From: Chania fonticola_B | GTDB lineage: Bacteria; Pseudomonadota; Gammaproteobacteria; Enterobacterales; Enterobacteriaceae | Length of the DNA stretch: 64,000 nt | Assembly: GCF_048537545.1 (NCBI RefSeq) | Contig: NZ_CP183218.1 | Direction: 5' to 3' (one strand) | In this document: positions 7,917 to 16,741 of the stretch, piece by piece | Layout of the letters: the number at the start of each line of letters is the position of its first letter | Numbering within the stretch: position 1 is the stretch's first letter | Made by a program: the position numbers and the translations under genes | The notes under the pieces: generated by a model | The model's database searches: none | What the model saw: the letters and a program-made list of their open reading frames with translations, nothing else | Told to the model about the DNA's origin: nothing

Positions 7917-8846
7917 TTATTCTGGTACCAACTTGCGACAGACATTCAGTACCAATTGCCGCAACCAACGATGAGCCGGATCCGCCTCGGCACGTGGGTG
8001 CCACAGCTGCGATATCGTAATCAGTCTGGTCGTAACCGGCAGTTCAAAAGCCCAGAGTGTCGCTACGCCCCCATCAATATTGGTCACTGGTTGATTGATA
8101 AGGAATGAGGCAGGCACCAACGCCACCAGATCGGACTCCTGAGCGACGGCCAAGGCTGCCGGGAAACTCGGTACCACGGCGGCAATGTTGCGCCGCAAAC
8201 CTAGTTCAGCCAATGCTTCGTCTACCGGCCCGTAGGTACGCTCACGCCGGGAAGCGACAACATGGCCCAACGCGGCATACTGGCTGGCCTTCACCTCTGG
8301 TTCCCGCGCCAGCGGATGCCCCGCTCTTACCACACCAACGAAGCGATCCCTAAACAGCGCCTGCACGCGTATTTCCGGCCCCATGGTCCCCAAAACACCA
8401 ATCTCAAGATCAACCAGACCTTCACGCAGAGGCTTTGAGGTTTTCTCTGGCTTGGGCGAAAAACGCAGGCGCACCAAAGGCGCAGCCTTGGCGGCTGCCG
8501 CAATCAGTGAAGCTCCAAATGCCTCCACAAACCCCTCATTGGCACGAATGTTAAAGGTGCGTTCCAGCGTGGCGAGGTTCAATTCTGTGGCGGATGGGCG
8601 CAGCACCGAACGCGCCGCAAATACGGCATTTTGCGTACGTTCCCGCAGCTCCTCGGCATAAGGCGTCAGCACCATGTGGCGGCCGGCACGCACCAATAAG
8701 GGATCTTCGGTAACGGTGCGTAGCCGGGTGAGCGTGCGGCTCATGGCAGAAGCGCTTAAACCAAGACGACGCGCAGCACCAGCCACGCTGACTTCAGCGA
8801 GCAGCGCATCAAGGGCGATAAGTAAATTGAGATCGGGTTCAGTCAT
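7917..8846 (-). CDS. LysR-family transcriptional regulator
   Basis: 309 residues with typical LysR layout: N-terminal winged helix-turn-helix at about residues 5-60 (LLIALDALLAEVSVAGAARRLGLSASAMSRTLTRLR) and a C-terminal periplasmic-binding-like effector domain from about residue 90. Part of the insertion between pyrF and lapB. No divergent metabolic operon sits beside it; its upstream neighbour is the divergent ribbon-helix-helix gene and its downstream neighbour the DUF1471 gene. The target and ligand cannot be read from the sequence. Confidence 0.85.
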   Translation of the reverse strand: MTEPDLNLLIALDALLAEVSVAGAARRLGLSASAMSRTLTRLRTVTEDPLLVRAGRHMVLTPYAEELRERTQNAVFAARSVLRPSATELNLATLERTFNIRANEGFVEAFGASLIAAAAKAAPLVRLRFSPKPEKTSKPLREGLVDLEIGVLGTMGPEIRVQALFRDRFVGVVRAGHPLAREPEVKASQYAALGHVVASRRERTYGPVDEALAELGLRRNIAAVVPSFPAALAVAQESDLVALVPASFLINQPVTNIDGGVATLWAFELPVTTRLITISQLWHPRAEADPAHRWLRQLVLNVCRKLVPE

Positions 8847-8999
8847 GGCTCATAGTATCTCGGCCAAAAAAATGAGGAAAGCGTAGCGCATTGGTGTAGC
8901 CCATTTATGTTACAAAATTATTAAATTTTTATTACACACTGGACAGATCTGCACGGCTGACTTAGCTTGATGGTAACCTCCCGCGTAAAAGGCAGCAAA

Positions 9000-9287
9000 A
9001 TGAGCGAGATATCGACACTAACCATCAAGATCCCTCTGGCACTGAAAGAGCAAATCAAGGCGATTGCCTTGGAGAACCAGCTTTCATTGAGTGCAGAGGT
9101 TTGCCAACGGCTGGAACATAGCTTCGAAGTCCCTGCCAAAGCCAGTAAGAAAGCGGCTCCGCTGCATCATGACGATATCGATAATCAGGGCACCGAAGAG
9201 GAGATTGAACAACCTCTTAGCCAGAAAGAGCTGAAGAAGCTGCGTCAACTGCTGAAAGGCGGCGCGAAAAGCGGCAAGAAAAAGTAA
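9000..9287 (+). CDS. Ribbon-helix-helix (Arc-like) DNA-binding protein
   Basis: 95 residues. The N-terminal half (STLTIKIPLALKEQIKAIA, then LSLSAEVCQRLE) has the strand-helix-helix pattern of Arc/MetJ-type regulators. The C-terminal half is acidic, then lysine-rich (GGAKSGKKK), and probably disordered. I chose the ATG at 9000 because AAGG lies 7 bases upstream; ATG or TTG starts at 8967-8970 lack a ribosome site. There is no toxin gene beside it, so an antitoxin role is not supported. It probably acts as a small transcription regulator or nucleoid-associated protein (inference). Confidence 0.75.
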   Translation: MSEISTLTIKIPLALKEQIKAIALENQLSLSAEVCQRLEHSFEVPAKASKKAAPLHHDDIDNQGTEEEIEQPLSQKELKKLRQLLKGGAKSGKKK

Positions 9288-9303
9288 CCCGGACAATCTT
9301 GGC

Positions 9304-9329
9304 GGGCGCCGCATGTGCAGCGCCCCTAG
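9304..9329. repeat. REP-like palindrome, copy 1
   Basis: GGGCGC (9304-9309) and GCGCCC (9320-9325), followed by CTAG, between the convergent ribbon-helix-helix gene and lapB. It resembles the copies at 21522 and 42285 but differs inside the loop. Confidence 0.6.
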
Positions 9330-9342
9330 CTAACAAGCTTTT

Positions 9343-10515
9343 TTATTGCCCGTCCAGCCCGCGTATCGGTTTAACCGAAGACCAGGCCCGGCACGAAGGA
9401 CAATGCCAGTAAAGTGAATGGGCGGTAAAACCGCATTTGTGGCAGCGGTAGCGCGGTTTGGTACGGATCTGCTCGCCTACCATATCCCGTAGCAACAGCA
9501 GGCTTTCTTTGGCGCGACCGTCTTCTGCATCAGCCAGATGATAATCCATCAGGCGATAAAACACGCGCATGGTCGGATGGCGCTGCAGCTGGCGATTGAT
9601 GTACACCTGTACCACATCGCTCCCTTCCCGTTGCTCGATCACTTCCGCCAGCATCAATTCTGCCGTGGCTCCGGTATTCTCCGCCACACAACGTTTGAGA
9701 AAGTCCGCCCAGTCTTGCTCTTGTTGAGGCAAATGCTGGTAGCACTCCTGCAGCATCGGTAACGCTTCGCTGACCAGCTCTTTATCTTGATCCAATACGC
9801 GCGTCAGGGTTTCTACCGCCTTGGCATACTCCTCTTGCGCCATGAAGATACGCCCAACCATGATCGACACACGGGCGCACTGTTTATCCGCCGAGGCCGC
9901 GCGCTTGAGCAGGCCCATCGCCTTGTCCAGATCGTCACTGCCCATCGCCTGCAGGGCCAGCTCACAATAAAAATGCGCGATCTCGACGCGTTGCTTTTCC
10001 TTACCCAGCTTGACCAACTTCTCTGCCACTTCGATGGCTTTCTGCCAGTCGCTGGTGGCCTGGTGGATCACCAGTAATTGCTGCAGCGCGGAAACTCGGA
10101 AGTCTTCTTCATTGATCAACTGGCTGAACATGTCCTCGGCGCGGTCATACAACCCGGCGGCCATATAGTCACGCCCCAGTTGCTGTATCGCCAGCAGACG
10201 CTGTTCGAAGGTTAAAGAAGCGCTTTCCATCAAGGCCTGATGGATGCGGATGGCGCGATCGACTTCACCACGAGAGCGGAACAGATTGCCCAACGTAAGG
10301 TGAGCTTCAACGGTATTGCTGTCCTCTTTCAACATGTCGAGAAACAGATCGACCGCTTTATCCTGCTGGTTGGAAAGCAGGAAGTTAACCCCAGCCACGT
10401 ATTCACGCGACAGGCGGTTGGCTTCCTGTTGTTTATCCTGCTGAGCACTTCTGCGCCCCATGTACCAACCGTACGCGGCAGCTACAGGCAGCAACAGAAA
10501 CAGCAGCTCTAACAT
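9343..10515 (-). CDS. lapB: Lipopolysaccharide assembly protein LapB (YciM)
   Basis: 390 residues. The N-terminal membrane anchor (residues about 1-18, LLFLLLPVAAAYGWYMGRRSA) is followed by tandem TPR repeats, then a C-terminal rubredoxin-like metal site with CHKCG and CPSCRAW. In E. coli LapB helps FtsH degrade LpxC and so balances lipopolysaccharide with phospholipid synthesis; the rubredoxin-like knuckle is needed. It lies 6 bases after lapA, so the genes are co-transcribed. Here the operon ends at lapB, with the insertion separating it from pyrF. Confidence 0.95.
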   Translation of the reverse strand: MLELLFLLLPVAAAYGWYMGRRSAQQDKQQEANRLSREYVAGVNFLLSNQQDKAVDLFLDMLKEDSNTVEAHLTLGNLFRSRGEVDRAIRIHQALMESASLTFEQRLLAIQQLGRDYMAAGLYDRAEDMFSQLINEEDFRVSALQQLLVIHQATSDWQKAIEVAEKLVKLGKEKQRVEIAHFYCELALQAMGSDDLDKAMGLLKRAASADKQCARVSIMVGRIFMAQEEYAKAVETLTRVLDQDKELVSEALPMLQECYQHLPQQEQDWADFLKRCVAENTGATAELMLAEVIEQREGSDVVQVYINRQLQRHPTMRVFYRLMDYHLADAEDGRAKESLLLLRDMVGEQIRTKPRYRCHKCGFTAHSLYWHCPSCRAWSSVKPIRGLDGQ

Positions 10516-10521
10516 AACAGA

Positions 10522-10824
10522 TTATTCCTTGCTGACTGCGGGCAACGATGCCGGCTCGACAGGTGCTTCGAGCTGCAGTTCCAGCCTTTTGATTTTCCGC
10601 TCTGCACGCCCAAGAGCGATACGTGTGCGCAGATAAAATAACCCACAAATAATCCAACCCAGCACAAAGCCAGCACCAAACAGGGTGGCCAACAGGGTTG
10701 ATACCGGATATTCGCCCTGAGCAACCAAATAGTTAAACGTCACCACCTGGTCGTTATGCGCGCCCAGCGTGACTGAAGCCACGAAAATCACCAGAACCAG
10801 TAAAAAAATCAGTAAATATTTCAC
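10522..10824 (-). CDS. lapA: Lipopolysaccharide assembly protein LapA (YciS)
   Basis: 100-residue inner-membrane protein with two predicted transmembrane helices (about residues 3-22 and 42-65) and a basic C-terminal coiled stretch (GRAERKIKRLELQLEAPVE). It is the partner of LapB in coordinating lipopolysaccharide synthesis and transport. It is first gene of the lapAB operon; in E. coli this operon is heat-shock induced. Confidence 0.93.
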   Translation of the reverse strand: MKYLLIFLLVLVIFVASVTLGAHNDQVVTFNYLVAQGEYPVSTLLATLFGAGFVLGWIICGLFYLRTRIALGRAERKIKRLELQLEAPVEPASLPAVSKE

Positions 10825-11196
10825 ATTCTTTCCCGCAATGCCGAGTGAATCGGATGAACTCTACCCTCAAGGCCACAAACCGGAACCCAATACAGGGTTT
10901 GCCGCCCACGGGTAATTGCCGCTAAGTGGCGTCCCTATGACTTAAGTTAGCATTTCCCGTCGTAGCAGGGAAACCCTGGCAGACGATAAAACCGCAGATC
11001 TGCTGGGATATTCAGCAACAAATGCAGCGCCTGAGCAAATTAATGAGAAAGATTCTCAAAATCACGAGTTTGATAAGATATGGGGACGAAAGGACAGATT
11101 GCAATGCAGGGTAAAAACCCGCGTTGATGCGGCCCCGGGTTGGAGCCGCCATTAGTGACAACGTCACACTAAGCTTTCATCACCTCTCCTGCTAAA
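10825..11196. other. lapA-pgpB intergenic region
   Basis: 372 bases without a convincing gene. It holds the lapA promoter region, a Fur-box-like inverted repeat at 11044-11058 and a cluster of short hairpins at about 11107-11170 (GGGTAAAAACCC; GCGGC/GCCGC; GTGAC/GTCAC). A 7-codon frame starts at 11104 after AAGGACAG. No clear -35/-10 pair was recognised for these elements. Confidence 0.4.
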
Positions 11197-11961
11197 TTAC
11201 TGCTCGCCTTCCCGCTCGCCGATTTCCTGCTGCTCCTGCGGTGGAATGGTGAGTGGCCCAAACCAACGCTGAGTCAACCAACTGGCCAGGGTAACCAGCA
11301 ACCAGCTAATGACAATCGCCATCGCCAGATCCCGCGGCCAATGCATGCCGAGCATCAGGCGGCTCGCCATCACGCCAAATGCCCAAATCATCAACACCGC
11401 TACGGTTTTATAATGCCGCCGCGGCCACAACAGCCCAACCCCCAGCAATGCCCACATAGCGGCAAACATCGTGTGGCCTGAAGGGAACGAGAAGCCGGTT
11501 TCAAACTGCCAGTGTTTACTCAACCATTCAGGTACCAGCGCCTGGTCCAGCAACTGCTCTTTGACCAGCGCGCTACGCTGCTTCCTGTCCAGCGAGTAGA
11601 AGTATTTTTCATCAATCTGATGGGTCGACTCCAGCCACACGACAAACGGCCGCGGTGCCTGTACCTGCTCTTTGATGGAAGATTTGATCGCCTGCCCAAT
11701 CCCGATTGCCGCAGACAACAGGATGAACAGCCCTACCGCCGCTTTCAGCCGAAAGCGTAGACACCACAGAAACCAGGCCGACAGGATCAGGCTGGTGAGA
11801 ATACCCCAGGGCGCAGTGACGGTTTCCGTTACCCAGAACAGCGCTTTTAACAGGCCGTCATTACCGCCGGGTTGCCAGTGCCAGCCAAACAACCAGACCG
11901 CCAGCGGCAACAACATCAGCACAATCGCTCCGCCCGCCGTGCGTTTTGCTATCTTTAACAT
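11197..11961 (-). CDS. pgpB: Phosphatidylglycerophosphatase B / undecaprenyl pyrophosphate phosphatase
   Basis: PAP2-family membrane phosphatase, 254 residues like E. coli PgpB. It dephosphorylates phosphatidylglycerol phosphate and recycles undecaprenyl pyrophosphate at the inner membrane. The three active-site motifs are visible: KSSIKEQVQAPRP (around residue 90), FPSGHTMF (about 160) and SRLMLGMHWPRD (about 200). Several hydrophobic segments form the membrane core. It is monocistronic and diverges from ribA, as in E. coli. Confidence 0.94.
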   Translation of the reverse strand: MLKIAKRTAGGAIVLMLLPLAVWLFGWHWQPGGNDGLLKALFWVTETVTAPWGILTSLILSAWFLWCLRFRLKAAVGLFILLSAAIGIGQAIKSSIKEQVQAPRPFVVWLESTHQIDEKYFYSLDRKQRSALVKEQLLDQALVPEWLSKHWQFETGFSFPSGHTMFAAMWALLGVGLLWPRRHYKTVAVLMIWAFGVMASRLMLGMHWPRDLAMAIVISWLLVTLASWLTQRWFGPLTIPPQEQQEIGEREGEQ

Positions 11962-12238
11962 CCCATTATCCTTCCACTGTGGTTAACCCGCAGTGTAACA
12001 ATCTTGATAACTCAGCAAAACAAGAGAAATTAGATAGATAACTGACCTATTGTAGCAATAGGGGCGGTAAAACGCCGTATGCTGCTTTGCTGAGCACCGT
12101 TCGGCCACAAGTTATGGCAAAATAGCCGGTAATGAATGAAAAAGCGATCGTCGCCGTCTGTTTTAATGCTGGTCAGTCCCCTGTTCCAGTCGTAGGATGC
12201 ACGCAGCGATTTGACAGGTAGTGTTTTTGGAGAGTGAC
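11962..12238. other. Divergent pgpB / ribA region with nested inverted repeats
   Basis: 277 bases. CTCAGCAAA (12011-12019) pairs perfectly with TTTGCTGAG (12086-12094). Inside lie a 7-bp hairpin (12046-12052/12056-12062, CCTATTG) and a shorter GGCG/CGCC stem (12063-12066/12073-12076). The shape is that of a three-helix junction and could fold on either strand. It does not match the FMN riboswitch as I know it. Confidence 0.5.
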
Positions 12239-12832
12239 ATGCAGCTTAAACGTGTGGCGGAAGCCAAACTGCCAACACCATGGGGTGATTTTCTGATGGT
12301 GGGGTTCGAAGAACTGGCCACCGGGCACGATCATCTGGCACTGGTTTTCGGCGATATTACCGGCGAAACACCGGTCCTCTCACGGGTTCATTCCGAATGT
12401 CTGACCGGTGATGCGCTGTTCAGCCTGCGCTGTGACTGCGGTTTTCAGCTGGAAGCCGCGTTGGAACAGATCGCCGAGGAAGGCCGCGGCATTCTGCTGT
12501 ATCACCGCCAGGAAGGCCGTAATATCGGTCTGTTGAACAAGATACGCGCCTATGCCTTGCAGGATAAAGGAGCGGACACGGTGGAAGCTAACCATCAGCT
12601 AGGCTTTGCCGCCGATGAGCGAGACTTCACCCTGTGCGCCGATATGTTCAAACTGCTGGGGGTGGATGCAGTGCGCCTGCTGACCAATAACCCGAAGAAG
12701 GTCGAGATCCTGAGCGAAGCGGGCATTAATATCTCCGAGCGCGTGCCGTTGATCGTCGGCCGTAACCCGAAGAACGAACGTTATCTGGCCACCAAGGCCG
12801 CTAAAATGGGCCACTTGCTGGACAAAAAATAA
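12239..12832 (+). CDS. ribA: GTP cyclohydrolase II
   Basis: First enzyme of riboflavin synthesis, opening the GTP ring to the pyrimidinone precursor. 197 residues, one more than E. coli RibA. The zinc site is in CLTGDALFSLRCDCG (three Cys near residue 54-67) and the GTP site in RQEGRNIGLLNKIRAYALQD. I chose the ATG at 12239 because it gives the MQLKRVAEAKLPTPWG start of the family and has GGAGA upstream. It has no downstream partner; rib genes are usually dispersed in enterobacteria. Confidence 0.95.
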   Translation: MQLKRVAEAKLPTPWGDFLMVGFEELATGHDHLALVFGDITGETPVLSRVHSECLTGDALFSLRCDCGFQLEAALEQIAEEGRGILLYHRQEGRNIGLLNKIRAYALQDKGADTVEANHQLGFAADERDFTLCADMFKLLGVDAVRLLTNNPKKVEILSEAGINISERVPLIVGRNPKNERYLATKAAKMGHLLDKK

Positions 12833-12835
12833 CAA

Positions 12836-12864
12836 CAAGGGCGCCTTTTGGCGCCCTTGTTCTC
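12836..12864. terminator. Bidirectional terminator, ribA / acnA
   Basis: A perfect 10-bp stem (CAAGGGCGCC at 12836-12845, GGCGCCCTTG at 12850-12859) with a TTTT loop, followed by a T-rich tail on the plus strand. It lies between convergent genes. Confidence 0.9.
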
Positions 12865-12865
12865 T

Positions 12866-15538
12866 CTACAGCATTTTACGGATAACGTAGTGCAGGATGC
12901 CGTCGTTCTGGTAATAAGTCAGCTCATTGCCGGTATCAATACGGCAACGGGTATTCACCACCACCTGCCGACCATCGGCATAGGTGATATTGACCGGTAC
13001 CGTCTGGCCGGGTTGCAACGCCTGCAAACCACTCACGTCGATCAGTTCCTCCCCCGTCAAACCCAGCGTTTTGCGCGTTATACCCTGCGGAAATTCCAAC
13101 GGCAAGATGCCCATACCGATCAGGTTGGAACGGTGGATGCGCTCAAAGGATTCCGCGATCACCACTCGCACCCCCAATAAACGCGGGCCTTTGGCTGCCC
13201 AGTCGCGGCTGGAGCCAGAGCCATACTCTTTACCCGCAATCACCGCCAGTGGTACCTGCTCCTGCTGATACTGCATGGCGGCATCATAGATCGCCATCTG
13301 ATTCTGCGAAGGTAGATGGCGGGTATAACCGCCCTCCACGCCCGGAACCATTTCGTTACGGATACGGATGTTGGCGAAAGTGCCCCGCATCATTACTTCA
13401 TGGTTACCGCGGCGCGAACCGTAAGAGTTGAACTCTTTCACCTCGACACCACGTTCGCTCAGGTAGCGTCCCGCCGGGCTGTCACGCTTGATGTTGCCCG
13501 CAGGCGAGATATGGTCAGTGGTCACAGAGTCTGCCAGGATTGCCAGAATACGCGCGCCGTGAATGTCCTGCACCGGATCCGGTTGCGCCTTCATGGTACT
13601 GAAAAATGGCGGATGGCGAATATAGGTAGAGTCGGCTTGCCATTCGTAGGTCGCGGAACCGGTCACCTGGATCGCTTGCCAACTGGCATCGCCATCAAAC
13701 ACTGCACCATATTCCTTATGGAACATTTCGGTGCTGACTTCGGCCACGGCCTGGGCAATCTCCTGGCTGGTAGGCCAGATATCCTTCAGATAGACCGGTT
13801 TCCCGTCGCGACCTACGCCCAACGCATCTTTGGTCAGGTCAACCTTCATGTTACCTGCCAGCGCATAGGCAACCACCAGTGGCGGCGAAGCCAGCCAGTT
13901 GGTTTTTACCAGCGGATGGATGCGCCCTTCAAAGTTACGGTTACCGGACAGCACGGCCCCGACGGTGAGATCCCCTTCCTTGATCGCCTGCTCAATCGGC
14001 TCGGGCAACGGGCCAGAGTTACCAATACAGGTCGTACAACCATAGCCAACCAGGTTAAAGCCCAATTGTTCCAGGTACGGCGTCAGTTTGGCGCGGTCGA
14101 AGTATTCGGTCACCACTTTGGAACCCGGTGCCAGTGAGGTTTTCACCCAAGGCTTGGTCTTCAAACCCTTTTCAACGGCCTTTTTGGCCAACAGGCCAGC
14201 GGCCATCATCACGCTCGGGTTGGAGGTGTTGGTACAGGAGGTAATGGCTGCGATCACCACCGCACCAGCATTTAGCTCCAGGTTTTTGCCACCCAGCGTG
14301 AAGCTTTTCACTTCCTGCTTATCTTTCTGACCGCCAATTTCCAGCTCGGTCGCGGCGGTGAATGCTGTTGGCACCTGCGGTAGCGCGACGCGATCCTGCG
14401 GGCGTTTTGGCCCTGCCAGGCTTGCCTCAACCGTCGACATATCCAGCGACAGCGTGCTGGTAAACACCGGTTCATCGCCTGGATTGCGCCACATCCCCTG
14501 AACCTTGGCATAGGCTTCCACCAATGCGATCTGCTCAGCGCTACGACCACTTAACTGCAGGTAGCTCAGCGTCACGTCATCCACCGGGAAGAAGCCACAG
14601 GTTGCCCCAAACTCTGGCGACATGTTGGCAATGGTTGCCCGGTCCGCCAGAGGTAAATCGGCCAGCCCATCACCATAAAACTCAACAAACTTGCCGACGA
14701 CGCCATGCTTACGCAGCATTTGGGTGACCGTCAACACCAGGTCGGTGGCCGTAATCCCCTCAGGTAACTTACCGCTGAGTTTAAAGCCCACCACATCCGG
14801 GATCAGCATCGAGACCGGCTGGCCCAACATGGCAGCTTCGGCCTCAATACCGCCAACGCCCCAACCTAGGATACCAAGGCCGTTAATCATGGTGGTGTGG
14901 GAGTCGGTCCCCACCAGGGTATCGGGGTAAGCAATGCGTTGGCCATTCTCTTCGGTATGCCAAACGGTTTGCCCCAGATACTCCAGGTTCACCTGATGGC
15001 AGATGCCGGTGCCGGGTGGCACCACGCGGAAGCGGTTGAAGGCCTTTTGCCCCCAGCGCAGGAAGGTGTAGCGTTCGTGGTTGCGCTCCATTTCGATACG
15101 CACGTTTTCGCCAAAGGCGTCATCGTCGCCAAACTCATCGACAGTGACGGAGTGGTCAATAACCAGATCGACCGGTGACAGCGGATTCACCTGATCGACT
15201 TTCCCGCCCAGGCGCAGAACGGCCTCACGCATTGCCGCCAAATCCACCACGGCAGGCACGCCGGTGAAGTCCTGCATCAGCACCCGCGCCGGGCGATAAG
15301 CAATTTCGCGATCGGCATGGCCGGTTTGCAACCAGCCTACGATCGCCTTCAGATCGTCAACCTGTACCGTATCACCATCCACATGGCGCAACAGGTTTTC
15401 CAGTAACACTTTCATCGATTTCGGCAGCCGGTCAATATCCCCTAACTGTCTGGCCGCCAGTGGCAAACTGTAATAGTGATACTCACTACCCAGTGCTACC
15501 AGCTTATCCATACTCGTTTTACGAAGATCGGACGACAT
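12866..15538 (-). CDS. acnA: Aconitate hydratase A
   Basis: Monomeric 4Fe-4S aconitase of the TCA and glyoxylate cycles, interconverting citrate and isocitrate. 890 residues, matching E. coli AcnA. Cluster ligands are in TSCTNTSNPS and YGCTTCIGNSG; the C-terminal swivel domain carries SRRGNHEVMMRGTFANIR and GSGSSRDWAAKG. AcnA is the stress and stationary-phase form; it can also bind RNA as an apo-protein. An inverted repeat (15583-15602) lies 45 bases upstream of the start. Confidence 0.97.
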   Translation of the reverse strand: MSSDLRKTSMDKLVALGSEYHYYSLPLAARQLGDIDRLPKSMKVLLENLLRHVDGDTVQVDDLKAIVGWLQTGHADREIAYRPARVLMQDFTGVPAVVDLAAMREAVLRLGGKVDQVNPLSPVDLVIDHSVTVDEFGDDDAFGENVRIEMERNHERYTFLRWGQKAFNRFRVVPPGTGICHQVNLEYLGQTVWHTEENGQRIAYPDTLVGTDSHTTMINGLGILGWGVGGIEAEAAMLGQPVSMLIPDVVGFKLSGKLPEGITATDLVLTVTQMLRKHGVVGKFVEFYGDGLADLPLADRATIANMSPEFGATCGFFPVDDVTLSYLQLSGRSAEQIALVEAYAKVQGMWRNPGDEPVFTSTLSLDMSTVEASLAGPKRPQDRVALPQVPTAFTAATELEIGGQKDKQEVKSFTLGGKNLELNAGAVVIAAITSCTNTSNPSVMMAAGLLAKKAVEKGLKTKPWVKTSLAPGSKVVTEYFDRAKLTPYLEQLGFNLVGYGCTTCIGNSGPLPEPIEQAIKEGDLTVGAVLSGNRNFEGRIHPLVKTNWLASPPLVVAYALAGNMKVDLTKDALGVGRDGKPVYLKDIWPTSQEIAQAVAEVSTEMFHKEYGAVFDGDASWQAIQVTGSATYEWQADSTYIRHPPFFSTMKAQPDPVQDIHGARILAILADSVTTDHISPAGNIKRDSPAGRYLSERGVEVKEFNSYGSRRGNHEVMMRGTFANIRIRNEMVPGVEGGYTRHLPSQNQMAIYDAAMQYQQEQVPLAVIAGKEYGSGSSRDWAAKGPRLLGVRVVIAESFERIHRSNLIGMGILPLEFPQGITRKTLGLTGEELIDVSGLQALQPGQTVPVNITYADGRQVVVNTRCRIDTGNELTYYQNDGILHYVIRKML

Positions 15539-15582
15539 AGCTCCTCCATTTTTTATTATGTCAAACCAGGGTGATTTCTGAG

Positions 15583-15602
15583 GTGTTATTTAAAGATAAC
15601 AC
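15583..15602. promoter_or_regulatory. Inverted repeat upstream of acnA
   Basis: GTGTTAT and ATAACAC, a perfect 7-bp repeat with a 6-bp spacer, 45 bases before the acnA start. It could be an operator or a leader hairpin; the regulator is not identified. Confidence 0.4.
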
Positions 15603-15715
15603 AAACGCCATGTAACGTTTTGATAACAACACGTATTGATCATAACGATAGGCAAGAGCAATCAAAGGCGGGAAGCTACTGGTAGGTCAATGAGTTAGCA
15701 GGTATCAGACAATGG

Positions 15716-15736
15716 AAAACCGCCCTTCGGCGGTTT
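15716..15736 (-). terminator. cysB terminator
   Basis: AAACCGCC (15717-15724) pairs with GGCGGTTT (15729-15736) around CTTC. On the minus strand the stem is followed by a short T-rich tail. Confidence 0.75.
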
Positions 15737-15766
15737 AAATGGTGTAATGCGGCTCAAGTTAACGGC

Positions 15767-16741
15767 CTATTTGGTCGGCAGTTTGATGTCCTTGAACATG
15801 GCTTCGATCTCATCATTGGTGCGTAAAGCCACGGCGGTATCGACCACGTCGCGCGTCAGATGCGGAGCGAAACGCTGGATAAAATCGTACATATAGCTGC
15901 GCAGGAAGGTACTGCGACGGAAACCGATCTTGGTGGTGCTATAGGTAAAGATATCGCGGGCATCCACCATCACCAAATCCGGATCCTGCACCGGATCGAC
16001 CGCCATGCTGGCGATCACGCCAACCCCCAGCCCCAGGCGTACATAAGTCTTGATCACGTCGGCATCGGTAGCGGTAAATACGATGCGCGGCGTCAACCCC
16101 GCCCGGTTAAACGCAGTATCCAGCTCTGAGCGCCCGGTAAAGCCGAAGGTGTAGGTAACGATAGGATACTCGGCCAGCTCTTCAATGGTGATGTGGCTCT
16201 TTCCCGCTAAAGGATGATCGGGCTTCACTACTACCGCCCGGTTCCAGTGGTAGCACGGCAGCATGATTAAGTCGTCATACAGATGCAGTGCTTCGGTAGC
16301 GATGGCAAAGTCTGCCGAGCCTTTGGAAACCGCTTCGGCAATCTGCGTTGGCGAGCCCTGGTGCATATGCAGCGATACGCGCGGGTAACGCTCGATAAAG
16401 CCTTTGATCACATTGGGCAAGGCGTAGCGTGCCTGGGTATGGGTGGTTGCCACATACAGCGAACCTTTGTCAGGGTAAGTATGTTCCCCGGCAACGGCCT
16501 TGATGGCCTCCACTTTGGACAGCACTTCGCGAGCAATACGGATAATTTCCTGGCCAGCAGGCGTCACCTGGGTAAGGTGCTTGCCGCTACGGGCGAAAAT
16601 CTGGATGCCGAGCTCATCCTCCAGCATCCTCACCTGCTTGCTGATACCCGGTTGCGAGGTATAGAGCCCCTCAGCCGTGGAAGAGACGTTGAGGTTATGA
16701 TTCACCACTTCTACGATGTAACGAAGCTGCTGCAATTTCAT
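15767..16741 (-). CDS. cysB: Cysteine regulon activator CysB
   Basis: LysR-type master activator of sulfate assimilation and cysteine synthesis; its inducer is N-acetylserine, opposed by sulfide and thiosulfate. 324 residues as in E. coli. Helix-turn-helix at about residues 18-40 (SSTAEGLYTSQPGISKQVRMLEDELG), effector domain from about 90. Placed between acnA and topA as in E. coli. A perfect 16-bp palindrome (16769-16784) lies 28 bases before the start and could take part in self-repression. Confidence 0.97.
   Translation of the reverse strand: MKLQQLRYIVEVVNHNLNVSSTAEGLYTSQPGISKQVRMLEDELGIQIFARSGKHLTQVTPAGQEIIRIAREVLSKVEAIKAVAGEHTYPDKGSLYVATTHTQARYALPNVIKGFIERYPRVSLHMHQGSPTQIAEAVSKGSADFAIATEALHLYDDLIMLPCYHWNRAVVVKPDHPLAGKSHITIEELAEYPIVTYTFGFTGRSELDTAFNRAGLTPRIVFTATDADVIKTYVRLGLGVGVIASMAVDPVQDPDLVMVDARDIFTYSTTKIGFRRSTFLRSYMYDFIQRFAPHLTRDVVDTAVALRTNDEIEAMFKDIKLPTK

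Noticed and set aside
9000..9287. Antitoxin of a toxin-antitoxin pair
   Set aside because: The ribbon-helix-helix protein stands alone; no small toxin-like gene overlaps or adjoins it.
11962..12238. FMN riboswitch upstream of ribA
   Set aside because: The conserved FMN-element sequences are not present; in enterobacteria this element controls ribB, not ribA.
13316..14137. 273-codon open frame opposite acnA
   Set aside because: Antisense shadow; Arg/His-rich low-information peptide.
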